Source: Lepas anatifera (lineage: Eukaryota; Arthropoda; Thecostraca; Lepadidae). Taken from it: a DNA stretch of 64,000 nt. Positions 1-12,109 of the stretch are shown piece by piece (the stretch's first letter is position 1; every line of letters starts with the position of its first letter). The notes under the pieces were generated by a model, which did not search any database, was not told where the DNA came from, and was given only the letters and a program-made list of their open reading frames with translations. The translations under genes were made by a program, and so were the position numbers. The stretch covers positions 1,116,001 to 1,180,000 of the forward strand of contig JAOTON010001814.1 of assembly GCA_034440635.1 (NCBI GenBank), given 5' to 3'.

Positions 1-165
1 GATATAACCTTGAGCTAAAATTTTCAGGAAAGATGTAAAAATGATGAAGAAACAGCTAAACTAAGTTTGGCGGCGCTGCGCGCCGCCGTTTTTTTGGTCA
101 CTTCGAAAAACCCGAGGGGGGTCTAAAAGACCTCCCACCCGGGCGAAGGTTAACATGATGAGTTG
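1..165 (+). repeat. Hairpin repeat family, copy 1
   Basis: A GC hairpin sits at about 70-89 (GGCGGCG/CGCCGCC arms). A second hairpin follows at about 117-135, with the arms GGGGGTCT and AGACCTCCC. The same two-hairpin layout recurs inverted at 20200-20420, in direct orientation at 50380-50590, and weakly near 52770-52830. This is a dispersed repeat cut by the window edge. I see no coding potential and do not recognise the family. Confidence 0.6.
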
Positions 166-670
166 AGTGTGCACTGGTGGCTGATTTGATTGTTGTCACC
201 CATCTCCTTGGTACGGGGCCAAAAATAGTTACAGCCCTAAAATATCTAGGTAGTCATGTCCCCTTCGTCTCACATCTAGATCTAAAAACTCTGTTCCACT
301 CCTACTGTGGTTGGTCCACCTGGAAATTAGTGAAATCGGAAACAGCCTTCATATTGTTTGTTGTCATATTCTAACTGCACTTTCTGCCAAATCTTCTGTC
401 TTTTCTTCCCCAGCCACCTTTCCTTAACACATCTTTACTGTTGTATTCTTGAGCAAAAATAAGTGTACATCCTATTTTTTGTTGCACCTGTTTCTCAAAT
501 CCAGGCCACCATTGCTCAAAATGTACACAATAGATTTCTTCCAGTCTTCTCAACCCTTGACAATGACCATGATTCTGAATTATCTGGGGAGCAAAATATT
601 CTTGAAATTTGTAACTACCGCAGAATTTCGTCATATAATGAAAACAATTATCATGTAATGCACCAATAAT
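166..670. other. No feature recognised
   Basis: AT-rich sequence with short overlapping open frames on both strands, none with a recognisable motif. It may be 5' sequence of the LINE that becomes recognisable near 675, but I cannot support that. Confidence 0.4.
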
Positions 671-674
671 ACAT

Positions 675-1347
675 ATTAATATAAGATCACTCCCAAAAAA
701 TGTTGAGTCTCTCAAAGGATTTATATCTGAACAAAAATATAAACCATTGATAATAATGCTCACAGAACTATGGTTATCTCCCCGAACTAAAAGACTCGTA
801 TCAAATCAAGGACTACAAATTAGAAATATCCTCACCAGCTCAATCTAAGGGAAAGGGGGCTGGCATGTACGTTAGTAAGCATCTCTCATACAGCAGGAGG
901 GGTGGCCTTGAGTCCAGTCTAATTCAACAGCAAGCTTGCTTCCTTAATATTCATAATCTTTTTCCATTTCACTTCCTAGTTGGATCACTTTATAGATCCC
1001 CTCCAACCCATCTGCCATGTTTTTGAACTATCTAGAACAAATCCTTGAAAAGATATGAACAGAAAAAAAGATTTGTCAAATGGGTGGTGACTATAACTTT
1101 GATATTGCTAAAGCAAATTCTCAACAGCATACTTCATTTTTCTTACATTCTCTTGCCTCCCAATGATTTTATCTATGTATATCCTTTCCAACAAGAATGA
1201 CATCAGATACACAATCCCGCATTGACAACTTCTTTATAAATGATAGTTTTATCTTAAAGTCATCATCGGTATTATTAACTGATCTTAACGACCACCTTCA
1301 CATTTCTGTTGAGCTAAACTTCACCCTGAAATCTTCTTCCCTATCGT
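675..1347 (+). pseudogene. LINE endonuclease domain, decayed
   Basis: Remnant of the apurinic-like endonuclease domain of a non-LTR retrotransposon ORF2, which nicks target DNA to prime reverse transcription. Visible motifs, spread over frames with stops, are INIRSLPKNVESLKGF, then IIMLTELWL, then GGDYNFDIAK (the GDFNFD box), then PTRMTSDTQSRIDNFF (the PTR..IDN box). The order and spacing match the family. The frame is broken by an in-frame stop after about 835 and by frameshifts, so it is dead. The domain ends where a TTAA-flanked MITE is inserted (1352-1800). The reverse transcriptase of the same element follows at 2110. A close relative lies on the minus strand at 32578-33400. Confidence 0.75.
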
Positions 1348-1804
1348 TTAAAGGGAATGTGGCACCTTGGTCGAATCCTGGAATTTAGTGTTATTAGGCA
1401 TACTTTTAGTCAAAAATAATGAAACCACTCACGACTTCTCTGAAAAATGTACAATAAGCTCAATATTTGGCTTTTAAAAATACTCCTCTAGAAAAAGAAA
1501 TAAATATCAGCCTGTGGATGATGTCACGATCTGGCACCCACTACCATACTTGAGACGCTTCAAGGGCTTCGATTGGCTGATGCTCATCGTGACGTCAGCA
1601 TATTTCGTCACACCAGTAGCTCACAACAATGGCCGCCGGCGACGGGGGCTGAGGGGGGCTGGTGTCAGGTAGGTTTTAGCTTTTTTCTACGGAAATATCG
1701 AGTTCCAAGACAAATGAAATATGGAGTACCGGGTTTTCCGACCTGCTTTACAACTTGGCTATCTCAGTTAAAATCACGTTGTGAAGGTGCCACCTTCCCT
1801 TTAA
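1348..1804 (+). mobile_element. TTAA-flanked MITE, copy 1
   Basis: A 449-bp element (1352-1800) with terminal inverted repeats AGGGAATGTGGCACCTT and AAGGTGCCACCTTCCCT, flanked by TTAA at 1348-1351 and 1801-1804. It interrupts the LINE endonuclease/linker. TTAA duplication is characteristic of piggyBac and Kolobok; the AGGG terminus alone does not decide between them. It has no transposase. Related full copies are at 42357-42806 (minus) and 42811-43260 (plus), with fragments at 41885-42113 and 43409-43543. A longer relative is at 50592-51360. Confidence 0.85.
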
Positions 1805-2109
1805 GCCTCACTTATCTTTTGACTTCAGAAAGATAGAGATACTCAAATAAAAATTAGCATCCAAGTTACAAAATTTCTCTTCTATAAATGACCCAGTCGC
1901 AACTGCAACTATCCTCAAGAACACGCTAAGTGAAGAGATCGCAAAACTTTTCGATTGCAGCAAAATCTCGGAGACTTACCCTTATTCGGCCCTGGATTTC
2001 ATTCGGTCTTCTTAACTGTATTAATAAAAAGTCAGATCTTTACCTGAAATTCATAAAAAACCCGTGATAAACATGATGAAATAGCATACAAATCGTATAA
2101 AAATTGCCT

Positions 2110-3965
2110 CACTACCACTATGCGAACAGCTCGTAAGCTCTACTTTCAAAGAAAACTGGAGCAGGAAAAATCGAATGCCAAAAAACTATGGGATACTCTT
2201 CTCACCCTTAGTCGAAAAAGCAAAGTAAAACAAAATCATATTCCTGAACAATTTCAAGTAAATGATGAATATATTACTAACCCATCGCATACTGCAGACG
2301 AATTCAATAAATACTTTTCCACGATAGCAACCAGGCTTGATGATGCGCTACCTCTATCCACTTCAGATCCTCTTGAATACCTGGAGCACCAAACGAGACA
2401 ATTTTTTTGAATTTAGCCCGGTGAACACGCAATTAGTGTCAAACACCATCTCATCCCTTAGCAATAAAGGCGCAGGCTTAGATGGGATCAGTTCAAAAAT
2501 TGTAAAACTTATCAGCCCTTTAATCTCACCACACTTAACTCATTTCTTTAAAATTTGGCTCTGTAACGGGGTTTTTCCTGATGAATTCAAGCAAGCGCTC
2601 ATTGTCCCGATTTTCAAATCTGGCAACCATTTAACCTTTGCAAACTATCGCCCGATATCAATCTTACCTGTGCTTTCAAACGTATTTGAAAAAATTGTAT
2701 GTGCCCAACTCACGCAATACCTGTCTGAAATTTATATGCTTTAAAAATACCAGTTTGGATTTCGGAAAAAACAGTACTTACATGCCCATAGCATTACTTC
2801 ATGAGGACCTTACCTCTGCCCTTCCTTAAAAATTTTTGTCAGCTGTCATCTACCTAGACTTTAGCAAAGCTTTTGGTACTATTAATCACAAAATTATTTT
2901 ATCAAAATTAAACTTTTGGGGTGTTCAAGTCACCCCATTAATTTTCTTTTCAAATCATATCTCTCAAACCGCTCACAATTCGTTAAATACAACTCCACTA
3001 TCTCAGCAAATCCCAAGCAGGTCTCCCTAGGCGTACCACAAGGCAGTGTGCTGGGCCCTCTACTATTTCTTATCTACATAAATGATATATCTAGCAGTTC
3101 CTCTGCTCCAAAGTTCTACCTCTTTGCAGATGACACTGCTCTACTGGACACTGCTAAAAATGTAACTGAACTACAAGCCAAAATTAACAGCAGCTTATCA
3201 GATATTACTGCCTGGCTAAAATGCAACCGGCTCACCCCTAACAGCAAAAAATCAACATACGAAATTTTTCGCACTCGTTCTGCAAACCTGGCTATTAAAA
3301 TTAATTATTAAACACTGGAGAGAAAATTTTCTACAAAATATATTGGAGTTTATATCAATGAGGATCTGAAGTGGACCAACCACATACAAAGTGTAGAAAA
3401 CACCTTATCACGGAATATCGGCCTGGTGCGCAGGTCACAATATATCCTGGACTCGGATCACCTCCTCCTGCTCTACAATGCCCTTGTTCTCCCCTTTTCT
3501 GACTTACTGCTTACCTGTGTAGGGAAGCACTTTGAAATATAAACTAAACAAATTGATGCTTCTCCAGAAAAAAGTTCGTATAATTGATAAATCTGACCCT
3601 TTTGCTCATACTAGTCCTCCATTTAATAAATACAATATCTTGAAAGTCGAAGATCGTGCTGAAGCTACTGAAAATACTACATAGTCACCTAAACCATTCA
3701 TTGCCTTGCTCTCTGACTGACAAAATACACTTGATCAACCCAAGTCCTCTGCTCCCTGTTATTAGACAAACACAACACTTTCAAGTTCCCTTTGCCTCAA
3801 CTATGTATGGGAAATTCTCTCTCTTTATTGCGGCCCCTAGAGCCTGGAATAAAATGATAACCCCAAAAATTAGAAGACTGGAGTGGAAACCTGGAATCCC
3901 ACTAAGTGCTAAGTTCTTCAAAACAGTTGTAGCAAAACTATACCTAGATAAATACAAATACTGAA
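2110..3965 (+). pseudogene. LINE reverse transcriptase, CR1/Jockey-like, decayed
   Basis: Reverse transcriptase part of the LINE that begins at 675. In order I read an N-terminal linker (2120-2400); RT fingers with GAGLDGISSKIVK and ANYRPISILPVLSNVFEK (about 2470-2700); a YLDFSKAF-like box near 2850; VPQGSVLGPLLFLIYINDI (about 3030-3095); and the catalytic box FADDTALL (about 3125). The thumb and C-terminal region with KYIGVYINEDLKW runs to about 3960. There is no RNase H. Stops and at least four frameshifts (about 2400, 2745, 2830, 3310) mean it is inactive, although the catalytic Asp pair is preserved. The 3' end runs into a (TA)n tract. Clade placement is by motif style only. Confidence 0.85.
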
Positions 3966-3986
3966 ACTAAGACTCCAAAACTCACA

Positions 3987-3989
<3 letters not shown>

Positions 3990-4034
<45 letters not shown>
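3990..4034. repeat. (TA)n microsatellite
   Basis: An uninterrupted TA dinucleotide run directly after the LINE 3' region. Confidence 0.95.
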
Positions 4035-4036
<2 letters not shown>

Positions 4037-4163
4037 GGCTGACTCAAACAGTGTTTTAGGCAAGTATTATGTATTATATAATGTTTTATGTGTATTTGAC
4101 TGATAAAATCTGATATGCACCTGTACTGATATGTGAGGTGTATGTGAATGCATGTGTGATATA

Positions 4164-4960
4164 GGGTAAGGGCGGGTAAGAGTACGCAGGAGATAGAGTA
4201 CGCAGCAGCTGTTTTGCTTACTTAGCAACCACTCAGATGGTGGATACCCTGGTATAAAAAGCAGGTCGTGCCTAGGTTGCACAGAAAATTCAACGTGCTC
4301 CTGTTCGTTCCACGGGAGCACAGAGCAAAATAAAATTATGGGCACCCTTGAGTAATATTTCTTAACTGGGTAAACTTTAAGACCATGCTTCTATTATCTA
4401 AGGTATTGTATTACGGTCTGTCATCAGTAATAAAGCTGAGCTAGGCATGTGCTCCAGGACCGAAGCTCACGCTAAAAGGCCTGCAAAATGTTTATGAAGA
4501 CTTTCTTCCCAGGGAGCATGTCCGGCAAGAGTACGCAGTAGACCATTGGGCAAGAGTGCGCATGCTTAAGAGATAGGAAATTTATTTTTCGCTCGGGACG
4601 AGTCCGTAACTCTTACTTGGAAAACCAAAAGTTGCAGCATAGTTCTTGTATATTCAGAACGTTATAAAATCATAAATTGCCTATTTTGGGAAAAACTTCG
4701 CGACATGGCCTTGCACCTAAAACACAACGGGGCATATTGCGTACTCGCCCCTTTTTGCGTACTCTTCCACCCACTCCGGCGAGTACGCACGTGTTTATTT
4801 TGTGGGCTTGTGGTGGTTCCTTTCAGAGACATCGAGTTGAAACATGGACCATATATGACATTCTTCAAGCTAAACAACCATATAAAATGTGTTGCTGTTA
4901 AACATATGGGAAGTGAAAGCCTTTAGAAAGTTAAGTACGTACTCTTGCACGGACTTCCCC
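4164..4960 (+). mobile_element. GAGTACGC-rich non-autonomous DNA element, copy A
   Basis: A 797-bp repeat flanked by TA (4162-4163, 4961-4962). The ends are similar: GGGTAAGGGCGGGTAAGAGT on the left and, reading inward from the right, GGGGAAGTCCGTGCAAGAGT. The word GAGTACGCA recurs in both orientations inside (4180, 4195, 4529, 4738, 4761, 4780 and 4938, with the variant GAGTGCGCA at 4553). An inverted relative is at 19195-20000. TA target sites suggest a Tc1/mariner-like mobiliser; that is inference. No transposase is present, and small open frames in it are not conserved between copies. Confidence 0.7.
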
Positions 4961-4983
4961 TACATCATGAGTGTGAAATAAAC

Positions 4984-5017
4984 ATTATTATTATTATTAT
5001 TATTAATATTATATATG

Positions 5018-5062
<45 letters not shown>
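4984..5062. repeat. (ATT)n and (TA)n microsatellites
   Basis: A run of ATT repeats (about 4984-5005) is followed by a TA dinucleotide run (about 5020-5060). Confidence 0.9.
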
Positions 5063-5329
5063 TTTCCTAGGCCTCTCAACCTGTTCAGTTTCTCTCATCC
5101 TGTCGCATGCACCAGCTTCAGTCACCAGGTGTCATTAAACAAAAGAGTGTAAAAACGCGCTTTCAGCTTAATTTGGCTTGTGAAGGTCCCACACAAGCCC
5201 GCCTCCGGCACCTGCACACCTATCATCTCCTTAAACTCACCACGCGCCTCATACTCTCCACGTCATCTGTTGTACAACAAAATTTCCCTTCCCTTTCCAT
5301 ACGCTAACCAAGAGCTCTACTTCAGGACC

Positions 5330-6200
5330 AGTTGCAGACTGACCGGCGGCGACGCATGGCTCGGCACGGCTGGCCGCTGTCTATGCGGGGAACTCCGGGA
5401 TGCCCCGCTGCCCGTGCTGGCAACCAGTGCGTCCTGGCCCTGCCGATGTGATACCCTCGTAAACCGTTCTCATCCAGCGATAGGCTGAAATTGTGCCGTT
5501 GTGTTTGTCTGCTGCTTCTGGACGCCGATTTGTTGCCTAAGAGACGTCATCGCTCATCATCATGCATCTCATGCGCGCTGCTCTGCTTTCGGCGTGAACC
5601 TGTGCTCGGTCCCAGGGAGCGGTGCGCGTCGCCCGAACTCGTCGTCTAAGCGTCCTGAGAGTCCGTGTTGGCCAGCGACTCCTTCCACCTCCATTCATCG
5701 GCAGCATGGGATCGACACAAAATCGGAACGATTTTGCGCGATGCGCTCATCGGTAGCGCGTAGCGTGCGGAGTGAGGTCCGGCCCTGGGTGGCGAGCTGT
5801 GGTCCCGGACGGCGTGATGTGGCTGGGATGATGGTTCGCGCCGGTGGATGTGCTGACCGTGACGGGCTGGATCGTGCCGATGTAGGTGTGTCCACCCTTG
5901 TTGCACTGCTGTCTGCGTTTCACTAGGGACGTTTCCGTTTCCTGATGAGCGACCCCCCCTGCTTTGATTGTATTGTTGTGGGGGTTAGGTCACTGTAACC
6001 TCGGGCGTTGCGGCGCCGCGGTGGCCGTGCCGCCATGTGTTCTGCCATGGTCTAAATGATTGTGCACTGGGTACAGGGTATCATTCTTGTCTTGGAGCTT
6101 TTGAGTTGATCTATCTCCTTGCCCCGCTCCCCCGGCGTAATCTAGGGGCCCCGCGCCGGGAGCCTGGTGGAGGCCGAGTGTGGCCTGATGGCATACTAGG
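5330..6200. other. GC-rich, CpG-rich block, unresolved
   Basis: About 870 bp with much higher GC and CpG content than its surroundings, between AT-rich DNA. Open frames exist on both strands (plus 5501-5926, minus 5646-5906) but overlap each other and show no recognisable motif. High GC alone can produce such frames. It could be a CpG-island promoter or an old exon. I found no convincing splice-site pair. Confidence 0.35.
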
Positions 6201-7875
6201 AGCTCGTTGAACTATCAGACTAGCTGGTGCATGTTGGTGTGCAAATCTGAGAACGAACTCTTTCGTGGTGTCCTCTGCTGAAATACATTGTATGGTTGTA
6301 AGGAAAGGAATTCAATATATTCATATCCACACTAGACCCATGCCAGGATCAGTCATAAACAAACATGGGTTGTGTAAAGCATGGTTTCAAAAACACTCAT
6401 GTGTTATTTTCCATTTCATCTTAGCACTAGCATGCAAAATCATCCAGAAAAATATGTGATTTGGCACAAAGCCAGACTTTGACAACTTTGACGGTGCTCA
6501 CCATACTAAGTCCTAAGCTCATTTGCATGCAATAATTCAATCATAGGAAACCACATCTTTGTTTTCTATTTTCTTCCCTTTGTTTGACTTAAACACCAAA
6601 AAGTAAGTAACATCAGCATCAGATAGAGGGTACCAAATTCAATTCACTGCTCATTTTTTAAAATAAATTTTGTCAAGTTGTTCTCAGGTCGACTGTTGGA
6701 GTCAGGGTCTCACTTAAATCATCAAGGGACTTGTCACGGAAACCCCGACCCCACCACCCGAACGAGTAACTCCCTCAGTGACGGGTTGATTTAGAAGCCA
6801 AAGTTTAACGTCCCACAAAGCACAGGGACGGCCGCCCCGCTCAGGTACTAAGCCTTCAAATAGATCAAAACGGTAACTAAAAGCTTCAATTAACTGCTCA
6901 TTTCAAAGCACTATCTTGATTTGTCGTGGCTTAGGGTCATCCCCTGGTAGATCATAAATACTGTCTGTGTACAGAAAATAAATATCAGCCCTATTTCTGG
7001 CATTGCCTAAAAAATTTCAAACTATGAAACGGACAAACCGAAAAATATACATCAAATCTCTCTCTCACAAACAACCGCCCTTCTTCAAATTACGATGATT
7101 ATTATTATTTTTATTTACCACTCACTGCCAGCGCGTGCACCACCCCAGTCACAAAACCATCATCGTGCGCAATAAAATATTAGTGATTTATGCTTTGGTA
7201 GCCTGAGGGCAAGATTATTTTTCCTAGACCTGCACATGTTCTTAGCTTTTTATTGACGTGACTTTTAAAGGGCTATTTATCCTCATCTTTTGTGCTATCC
7301 GAGATTAGGTTCGTAATGTCTTCAATGCCCCATCTGAAATGTGTATTACAGCGTTTTTGGGAGGGTTATCTATCATTATCTGTAAGAACTGTGGCGAGGA
7401 CGAGGCGAATGTTCATTGTTTTTGTTTTTGAGTGGGGTGCTGCATACGGTCAGTGCTCAGCGTAGCATTTATTTCTAAGCTAAATTCACCACAGGATTTT
7501 TTTCAGAATATACTGGTGCAGAAATTGTCTCTCAAAATGTCATATGTTAATTGTTAATGTCATTGATTAATGCATTGCAATCGGCATCTTACTAAAGGAA
7601 ATGTGCAGTTATTCAATTGTTCAGTACATGAATAAATGTACTGGAATTTGCGTATTGTTTACGGAAATGTGCATTTTGTGTGTCCATACTTTGCCATCAT
7701 TCTGAAACAGAGTGGACTCCGACTCAATGCTTATTAGAGTCAGAGTCGAGTCGACTCACTTTTTGAATTTAGGCTGAGTCGAGTCGGCTCAGCATTTTCA
7801 ACACTGCTCCACAGGATTCCAGCCAGTTATCAAAGAAAAACATCTATGAACTTCATTCATTTCCATTTCTGATAG
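6201..7875. other. No gene recognised
   Basis: AT-rich non-coding sequence. The only visible structure is a cluster of GAGTC/GACTC words at about 7700-7795, forming short imperfect palindromes. Confidence 0.5.
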
Positions 7876-8173
7876 GGAAAAGGACGCGCACTCCCATGCT
7901 CTCTTACACCGCCCCTCATGCTGTCATCCCTGGCTCTGCCCATCGCCCTGCCCGACTCACCGTCACCACGGCATATCGCTGGCTCCGCTCGCGGCACATC
8001 GTCACCGTTCGGTCACAGCCCCACCCCCGTCACACCCAGGCGTCACTCCGTCGACAGCGACGCGTCTACTGTGCCAGCCGGCCAACCGACGCGCGCGCCC
8101 GCCGCCAGCCTCGACGCAGCCGACGCCGCCTGCACGTGCTCACCAGCGCCCAAGTCTGGCACGTACATGAAAG
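7876..8173 (+). CDS. Candidate internal exon, Ser/Pro-rich protein
   Basis: An open 298-bp segment with a good 3' splice site (CATTTCCATTTCTGATAG, ending at 7875) and 5' splice site (ATGAAAG followed by GTAATT at 8174). It begins in phase 0 and ends in phase 1. The predicted peptide is low-complexity and rich in Ser, Pro, Ala and Arg, including SPTPVTPRRHSVDSDAS, which resembles a phosphorylation-prone disordered segment (RRHS fits a basophilic kinase site). GC content is sharply higher than the flanks, with CpG clusters. I do not recognise the protein. A competing frame is also open, so the coding claim rests mainly on the splice sites and composition. Confidence 0.4.
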
Positions 8174-8575
8174 GTAATTGGGTGGGCACTTTTTTAGCTC
8201 GTATGATGCAAATCCATCAGTGGGGGGAATTTCTCGTGGCGGCAATTATAGTGTCTTCAGAGGATCAAGCAAGACCCCATTTGGAGGGGGAGGGAGTAAT
8301 AAATCTTAGACGCGTTAGTGTTAAAGAATGTTTCCCAATTTTTGTGCTATTCCTTATTCCAGGGATATAGGTGCTGATGCAACGTATTGAAAATGAATAA
8401 ACTATTTTCTTACTTTTCTTTATGAGTGGCAATGTAAGCCAATTCCTAAAGCATCTAACACATGTGGGTTATACGCTAAATTGGAAGGTTTTTATGTACA
8501 TACGTACCTACTATGACGTTTGGCTGTTGCTGTCAACATCATCAGGGCAATGAAGTGCAAAAACCAGTTTAAATG

Positions 8576-8685
8576 TTTGGGGCTTATCGAGGTACCAGTA
8601 GTCAGGGTCATATGGCCTCGCCAACTCTTTCCCTGTTGGAAGGGTTTCTCTGGAACCAGTCTGATGATTCTGACGAGGGACGGTG
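8576..8685 (-). mobile_element. SINE tail fragment (tRNA-SINE family)
   Basis: Matches the non-tRNA half of the SINE copies at 30178-30352 and 46545-46712: GGGGCTTATCGA, then GTCATATGGCCTCGCC, then TTTCCCTGTTGGAAGGGTTT. The tRNA-like head is absent. Confidence 0.65.
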
Positions 8686-8689
8686 GCCA

Positions 8690-9183
8690 AATATATAATC
8701 TCTGACAATTTTCAACATCAAGGAATCGATGAAAAGGCCAACGAATAACTTATCAACTTTACAGAAAAAAGTTTGGTGCAGCAACCTCAGTACCTATCAA
8801 TTTTACGCATGCTGCCACCACAATAATACATAAATAGGCTAGGCACTTCACACCGCCACACCAGCAACCAGTCTAACTCGCGTTGACTAAACGCGCCCCG
8901 CCTAATCCACGAACGAACGAGCTCTGAGTGCTGACAACTGACTGCGTGTAAAACGAGAGCATCATGCAATACCACAGTACTGGCTGGGGCGGGGGCTTCT
9001 GGTCGGATAGAACGCGATGTTTCATTGGCTGTAGATGCAGTGCTGTGATTAGTTTATCCTGAAGCTGTTTTGCCGGGATTTCCCGCGACTGCACGCCTTG
9101 TTTCGTCTTTGCATGATGGAGTAGAACTAGACAGTCACTGGTAGAAATTTGTTAATGCAATTTTCGTGAGTTGCCAATTTGGG
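8690..9183. other. No gene recognised
   Basis: No motif, repeat or convincing exon seen on either strand. Confidence 0.4.
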
Positions 9184-9298
9184 ACGAGCAACAGTAGTGC
9201 AACCAAGGGGATGGGGGCAGGGCGCCATGCCCCCCCCCAAAAAACAATTGGGACACACTTTGAGGTAAAAATAAAATATAGATGCATGTATCAAAAAT

Positions 9299-9610
9299 TG
9301 GACCAACGGCGTAGCCAAGGAAGTCTGAGGGGTCCATGGACTCCCTTGGGCCGATCTTAAGCACTGCAAAGGATTCTCGGATCAGGGGGAGGCACTTGGG
9401 GGGCACACCTTGATCGATATTAGGGGCACACAGGATTTGGACACACATTGGACTAGTGGCGTAGCCAAGGGGGCGGGTCCTATGGGTCCGTGGACCCCCT
9501 TGGGCCGATCTTAAACACTGCAAAGGATTCTGGGATCAGGGGAGCCCACATTAATCAGGAGGCCCACGATATTACGAGTGCACAGAAGTAGGGCGCACAC
9601 TGGACCAGTG
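9299..9610 (+). repeat. ~150-bp satellite, array A
   Basis: About two tandem units (9299-9447 and 9448-9600, plus the start of a third), each beginning TGGACCA/TGGACTA followed by GGCGTAGCCAAGG. Each contains GGGCCGATCTTAA and CACTGCAAAGGATTCT. The same unit forms array B at 12110. Small open frames across it are by-products of the repeat. Confidence 0.85.
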
Positions 9611-10199
9611 CACAGTGTTCTAACAGAGCCAAAAGTGAGGACATAATTCAATAACTTAGGAAGAATGAATCTTAGATCAATAATTATGGTATCAATCGTA
9701 AGCTCTTTTCCCATAAACTATGTGGATAACATATAAATGTCAAGACCTGACCAAAGCGGGCATGACTGTCAGGTATTTGACCCTAGGTCAGTAATGAAAA
9801 TAAATACATTTATATATGATAATAACGGGGCTTCCCATGGGTGTTCTAGTTAATTTACAGTTACTTTAAGTGTATACGCGCATATACTTGACATTGAAAA
9901 CGTTATTGAACCCTCGCTTAACACATGCAGTGGAGGGGGCCCTAAAGTGCCCCCACCTATTTTTCCAAAGTAGCCAGAGAACCGTTCGGCGCCGGAAAAC
10001 GCTACTCGGCTACATTTGATAGCATTTATGAGCACGTCGATTAATGAAATTTTTTGAAAATCTGTCAGTATCTTCTTTTGTTATAGGCCTTCAAAGACAG
10101 ATCTACATTTTGAGACCGTCGCACTCGGGCGGTCGCACCAGTTCGCATGCACTATAGACCGAGTGATGACGTCATAACGTCATATAATCAGGTTATGTG

Positions 10200-10260
10200 T
10201 CAATATCAACCCACATGAAAGTCAAGGTCAAAGTCAAAGGTCACATGTCAAGGTCATTAA
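10200..10260 (+). repeat. Cluster of AGGTCA-type half-sites
   Basis: Four closely spaced direct words (GTCAAGGTCA, AAGTCAAAGGTCA, TGTCAAGGTCA) within 60 bp, with more at 10698-10730. They resemble nuclear-receptor half-sites but probably derive from a dispersed repeat. Function is not shown. Confidence 0.4.
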
Positions 10261-10285
10261 CCACAGTATTTTTGTCTTATGGCAT

Positions 10286-10657
10286 TAACTCAGCAGTGGC
10301 GGATCTAGCCGGTCGGTTTGGGAGGGGCAAACAAAAGTCGAAGCCAAAAAGTCACGCAACGCAAAATTGCGCTAAAATATGACTTCCCGGTACGGGTGTT
10401 TGAGGCAAGAAGCAAAAAAGTCGCGGGCTGAAAAATATGAGCTCAAGATCCTTTTTCCTATCCAAGGCCCGATATTTTCACTGAACTTAACTGGTTCCGT
10501 TTGAAGTTGAGAGTTAAAGCACCAAAATGTTGCCTATAAACTTAAAAGGAATCGGGAAAAGGAGGTCGATCGCTTGGGGGCAAAAACATAGTTTTGCCCC
10601 GAGCTTTTCCGTTGGGGGGCAATTGCCTTTTTCCCCTGGATCCGCACTGTAACTCAG
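10286..10657 (+). mobile_element. hAT MITE with perfect 8-bp TSD
   Basis: A 356-bp element (10294-10649) with ends CAGTGGCGGATCTAG and CCTGGATCCGCACTG, flanked by the perfect duplication TAACTCAG (10286-10293, 10650-10657). An inverted relative lies at 36758-37178. It is non-coding and nested inside the larger hAT element. Confidence 0.9.
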
Positions 10658-11041
10658 TATAAAGTATGTTATGCCAGGGCTTTATAGTTAAGGCTTCTCA
10701 GGGTCAAGGTCACAGGTCAAGATCAAAGTTTAAGTTCAAACCCAAATATCTCGCCCAAAGGCTGCTATAGTTCCGGTCATATTGTATATAATCACCCCCG
10801 CAAGCGCATTTGGGTACGCTACTGCCTTTAACCGTGAAGACGAACTTGATCACATTCAACGGTGATGTGTTTGTTCATACACCAGCACAATAATATCGGA
10901 CTCCTATAGAATATATACGAAACCTTGGCTTGGTCCATGACTGGACCGCATTTTTCACGGAATTGGCGTTGCCTCGATGGCAAGGAACTATTTTTCAAAT
11001 GAACCTGCCTCACGTATAATGCCACTGTGTGTTCTTCTTAC

Positions 11042-11179
11042 TTGGTAAGGATCAGTGAGCTGCTCGTCCAATTTTTCAATGAAATTCCCAATTCCAAATG
11101 CCGCATCAGCTACACACAGGTTTACCCGCGTTTCACGAATTCGCTCCTCCATGTTTACAGCTTCCAGTTCGAAGCTCAA
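11042..11179 (-). CDS. Candidate internal exon, unknown protein
   Basis: On the minus strand a 138-bp open segment (46 codons, phase 0 to 0) begins after a strong acceptor (GTTCTTTTTATCGTCAG) and ends before a fair donor (CCTTACCAA then GTAAGA). It encodes an amphipathic, charged peptide including ELEAVNMEERIRETRVNL and FIEKLDEQLTDPYQ, likely helical. I do not recognise it. The frame also stays open on both sides (10988-11299), so it could instead be one unspliced decayed frame. It lies inside the 9192-15968 element and could be transposon-derived or captured. Confidence 0.35.
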
Positions 11180-12109
11180 CTGACGATAAAAAGAACATGC
11201 AACAAGAGCGTGTGCGTGCTGTGAGACTTTCTTCCCTGATGTTATTCGAAGTGACCTTTGCAAACGAGGAAGGGTTAACTTGTGTATCTCGGTTCTCAAC
11301 CCATCGTGAGGTTGGAAAGCTGCGATTCTACGAATGGTTACAGGACATGCTAGTGTACTGAGACATCAATTGGAACCGCCGACGAACATGCACTCACAAT
11401 ATTGATGAAACGCAACGAGAAAAGACCAGAAAAAGCAAGTGCTCATTTAACTCATTGTAACCAATGCACTGCACTTTCGCCGTGCCCCGGCCCACCTCCC
11501 CTCCATGCCTCCAGACTTATCTCGCCGACGGCCGCCGCCCCCGACTGACAGCGTGCACGACATGCCCTTGTATAATATGTCGCCACCACCACTGCCGCAG
11601 CGTGACGCAACTGAAACTTGCAGGGCAGGTAGACGATACACCTTGCCATAGTTTAAAAGTGGTCTCAGGGTGGGGCAGGCAACGCAATTTTTTCTATGCT
11701 TATCGACAATTGACATGGTCTCAAAATGTAAGTTAAATGTATATCGTACATATTTTGCTCTCCAAATTTAATTGTATTGATCGTGGGAGAAAACTGTTTG
11801 CAAAATCGCATTCTTCCTGCCTTGAGCTTTCTAATGAACCATTGTTTGTCTCATCTTGTATGTTTTCTTAGCCTACAAAAAGCACCGAAAATGAGCATTG
11901 CTCTTGGCCTTTGTCGTGTTGTGTGTGAGAGATTCAAATGCATCAGTTTGATGCCTTGTCGCGTCGACTTCAAAGGTCTCACACGTTTTTTTGTTTGCCA
12001 TTTTCTGACACTCTGATCATTTTACCATAATTGCAAACATCTAAATCAGTCTTAATAGTCAGAAATTCGAATAATGTCCCTATTTTAGCCTCCCTTAGAG
12101 CACTGTGCA

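Noticed and set aside
5501..5926. 141-codon plus-strand frame and 86-codon minus-strand frame in a GC-rich block
   Set aside because: Mutually overlapping, no motif; GC-rich sequence has few stops. Reported only as an unresolved block.
7700..7795. GAGTC/GACTC word cluster as a regulatory array
   Set aside because: Only short irregular palindromes, seen once; could be simple-sequence drift.
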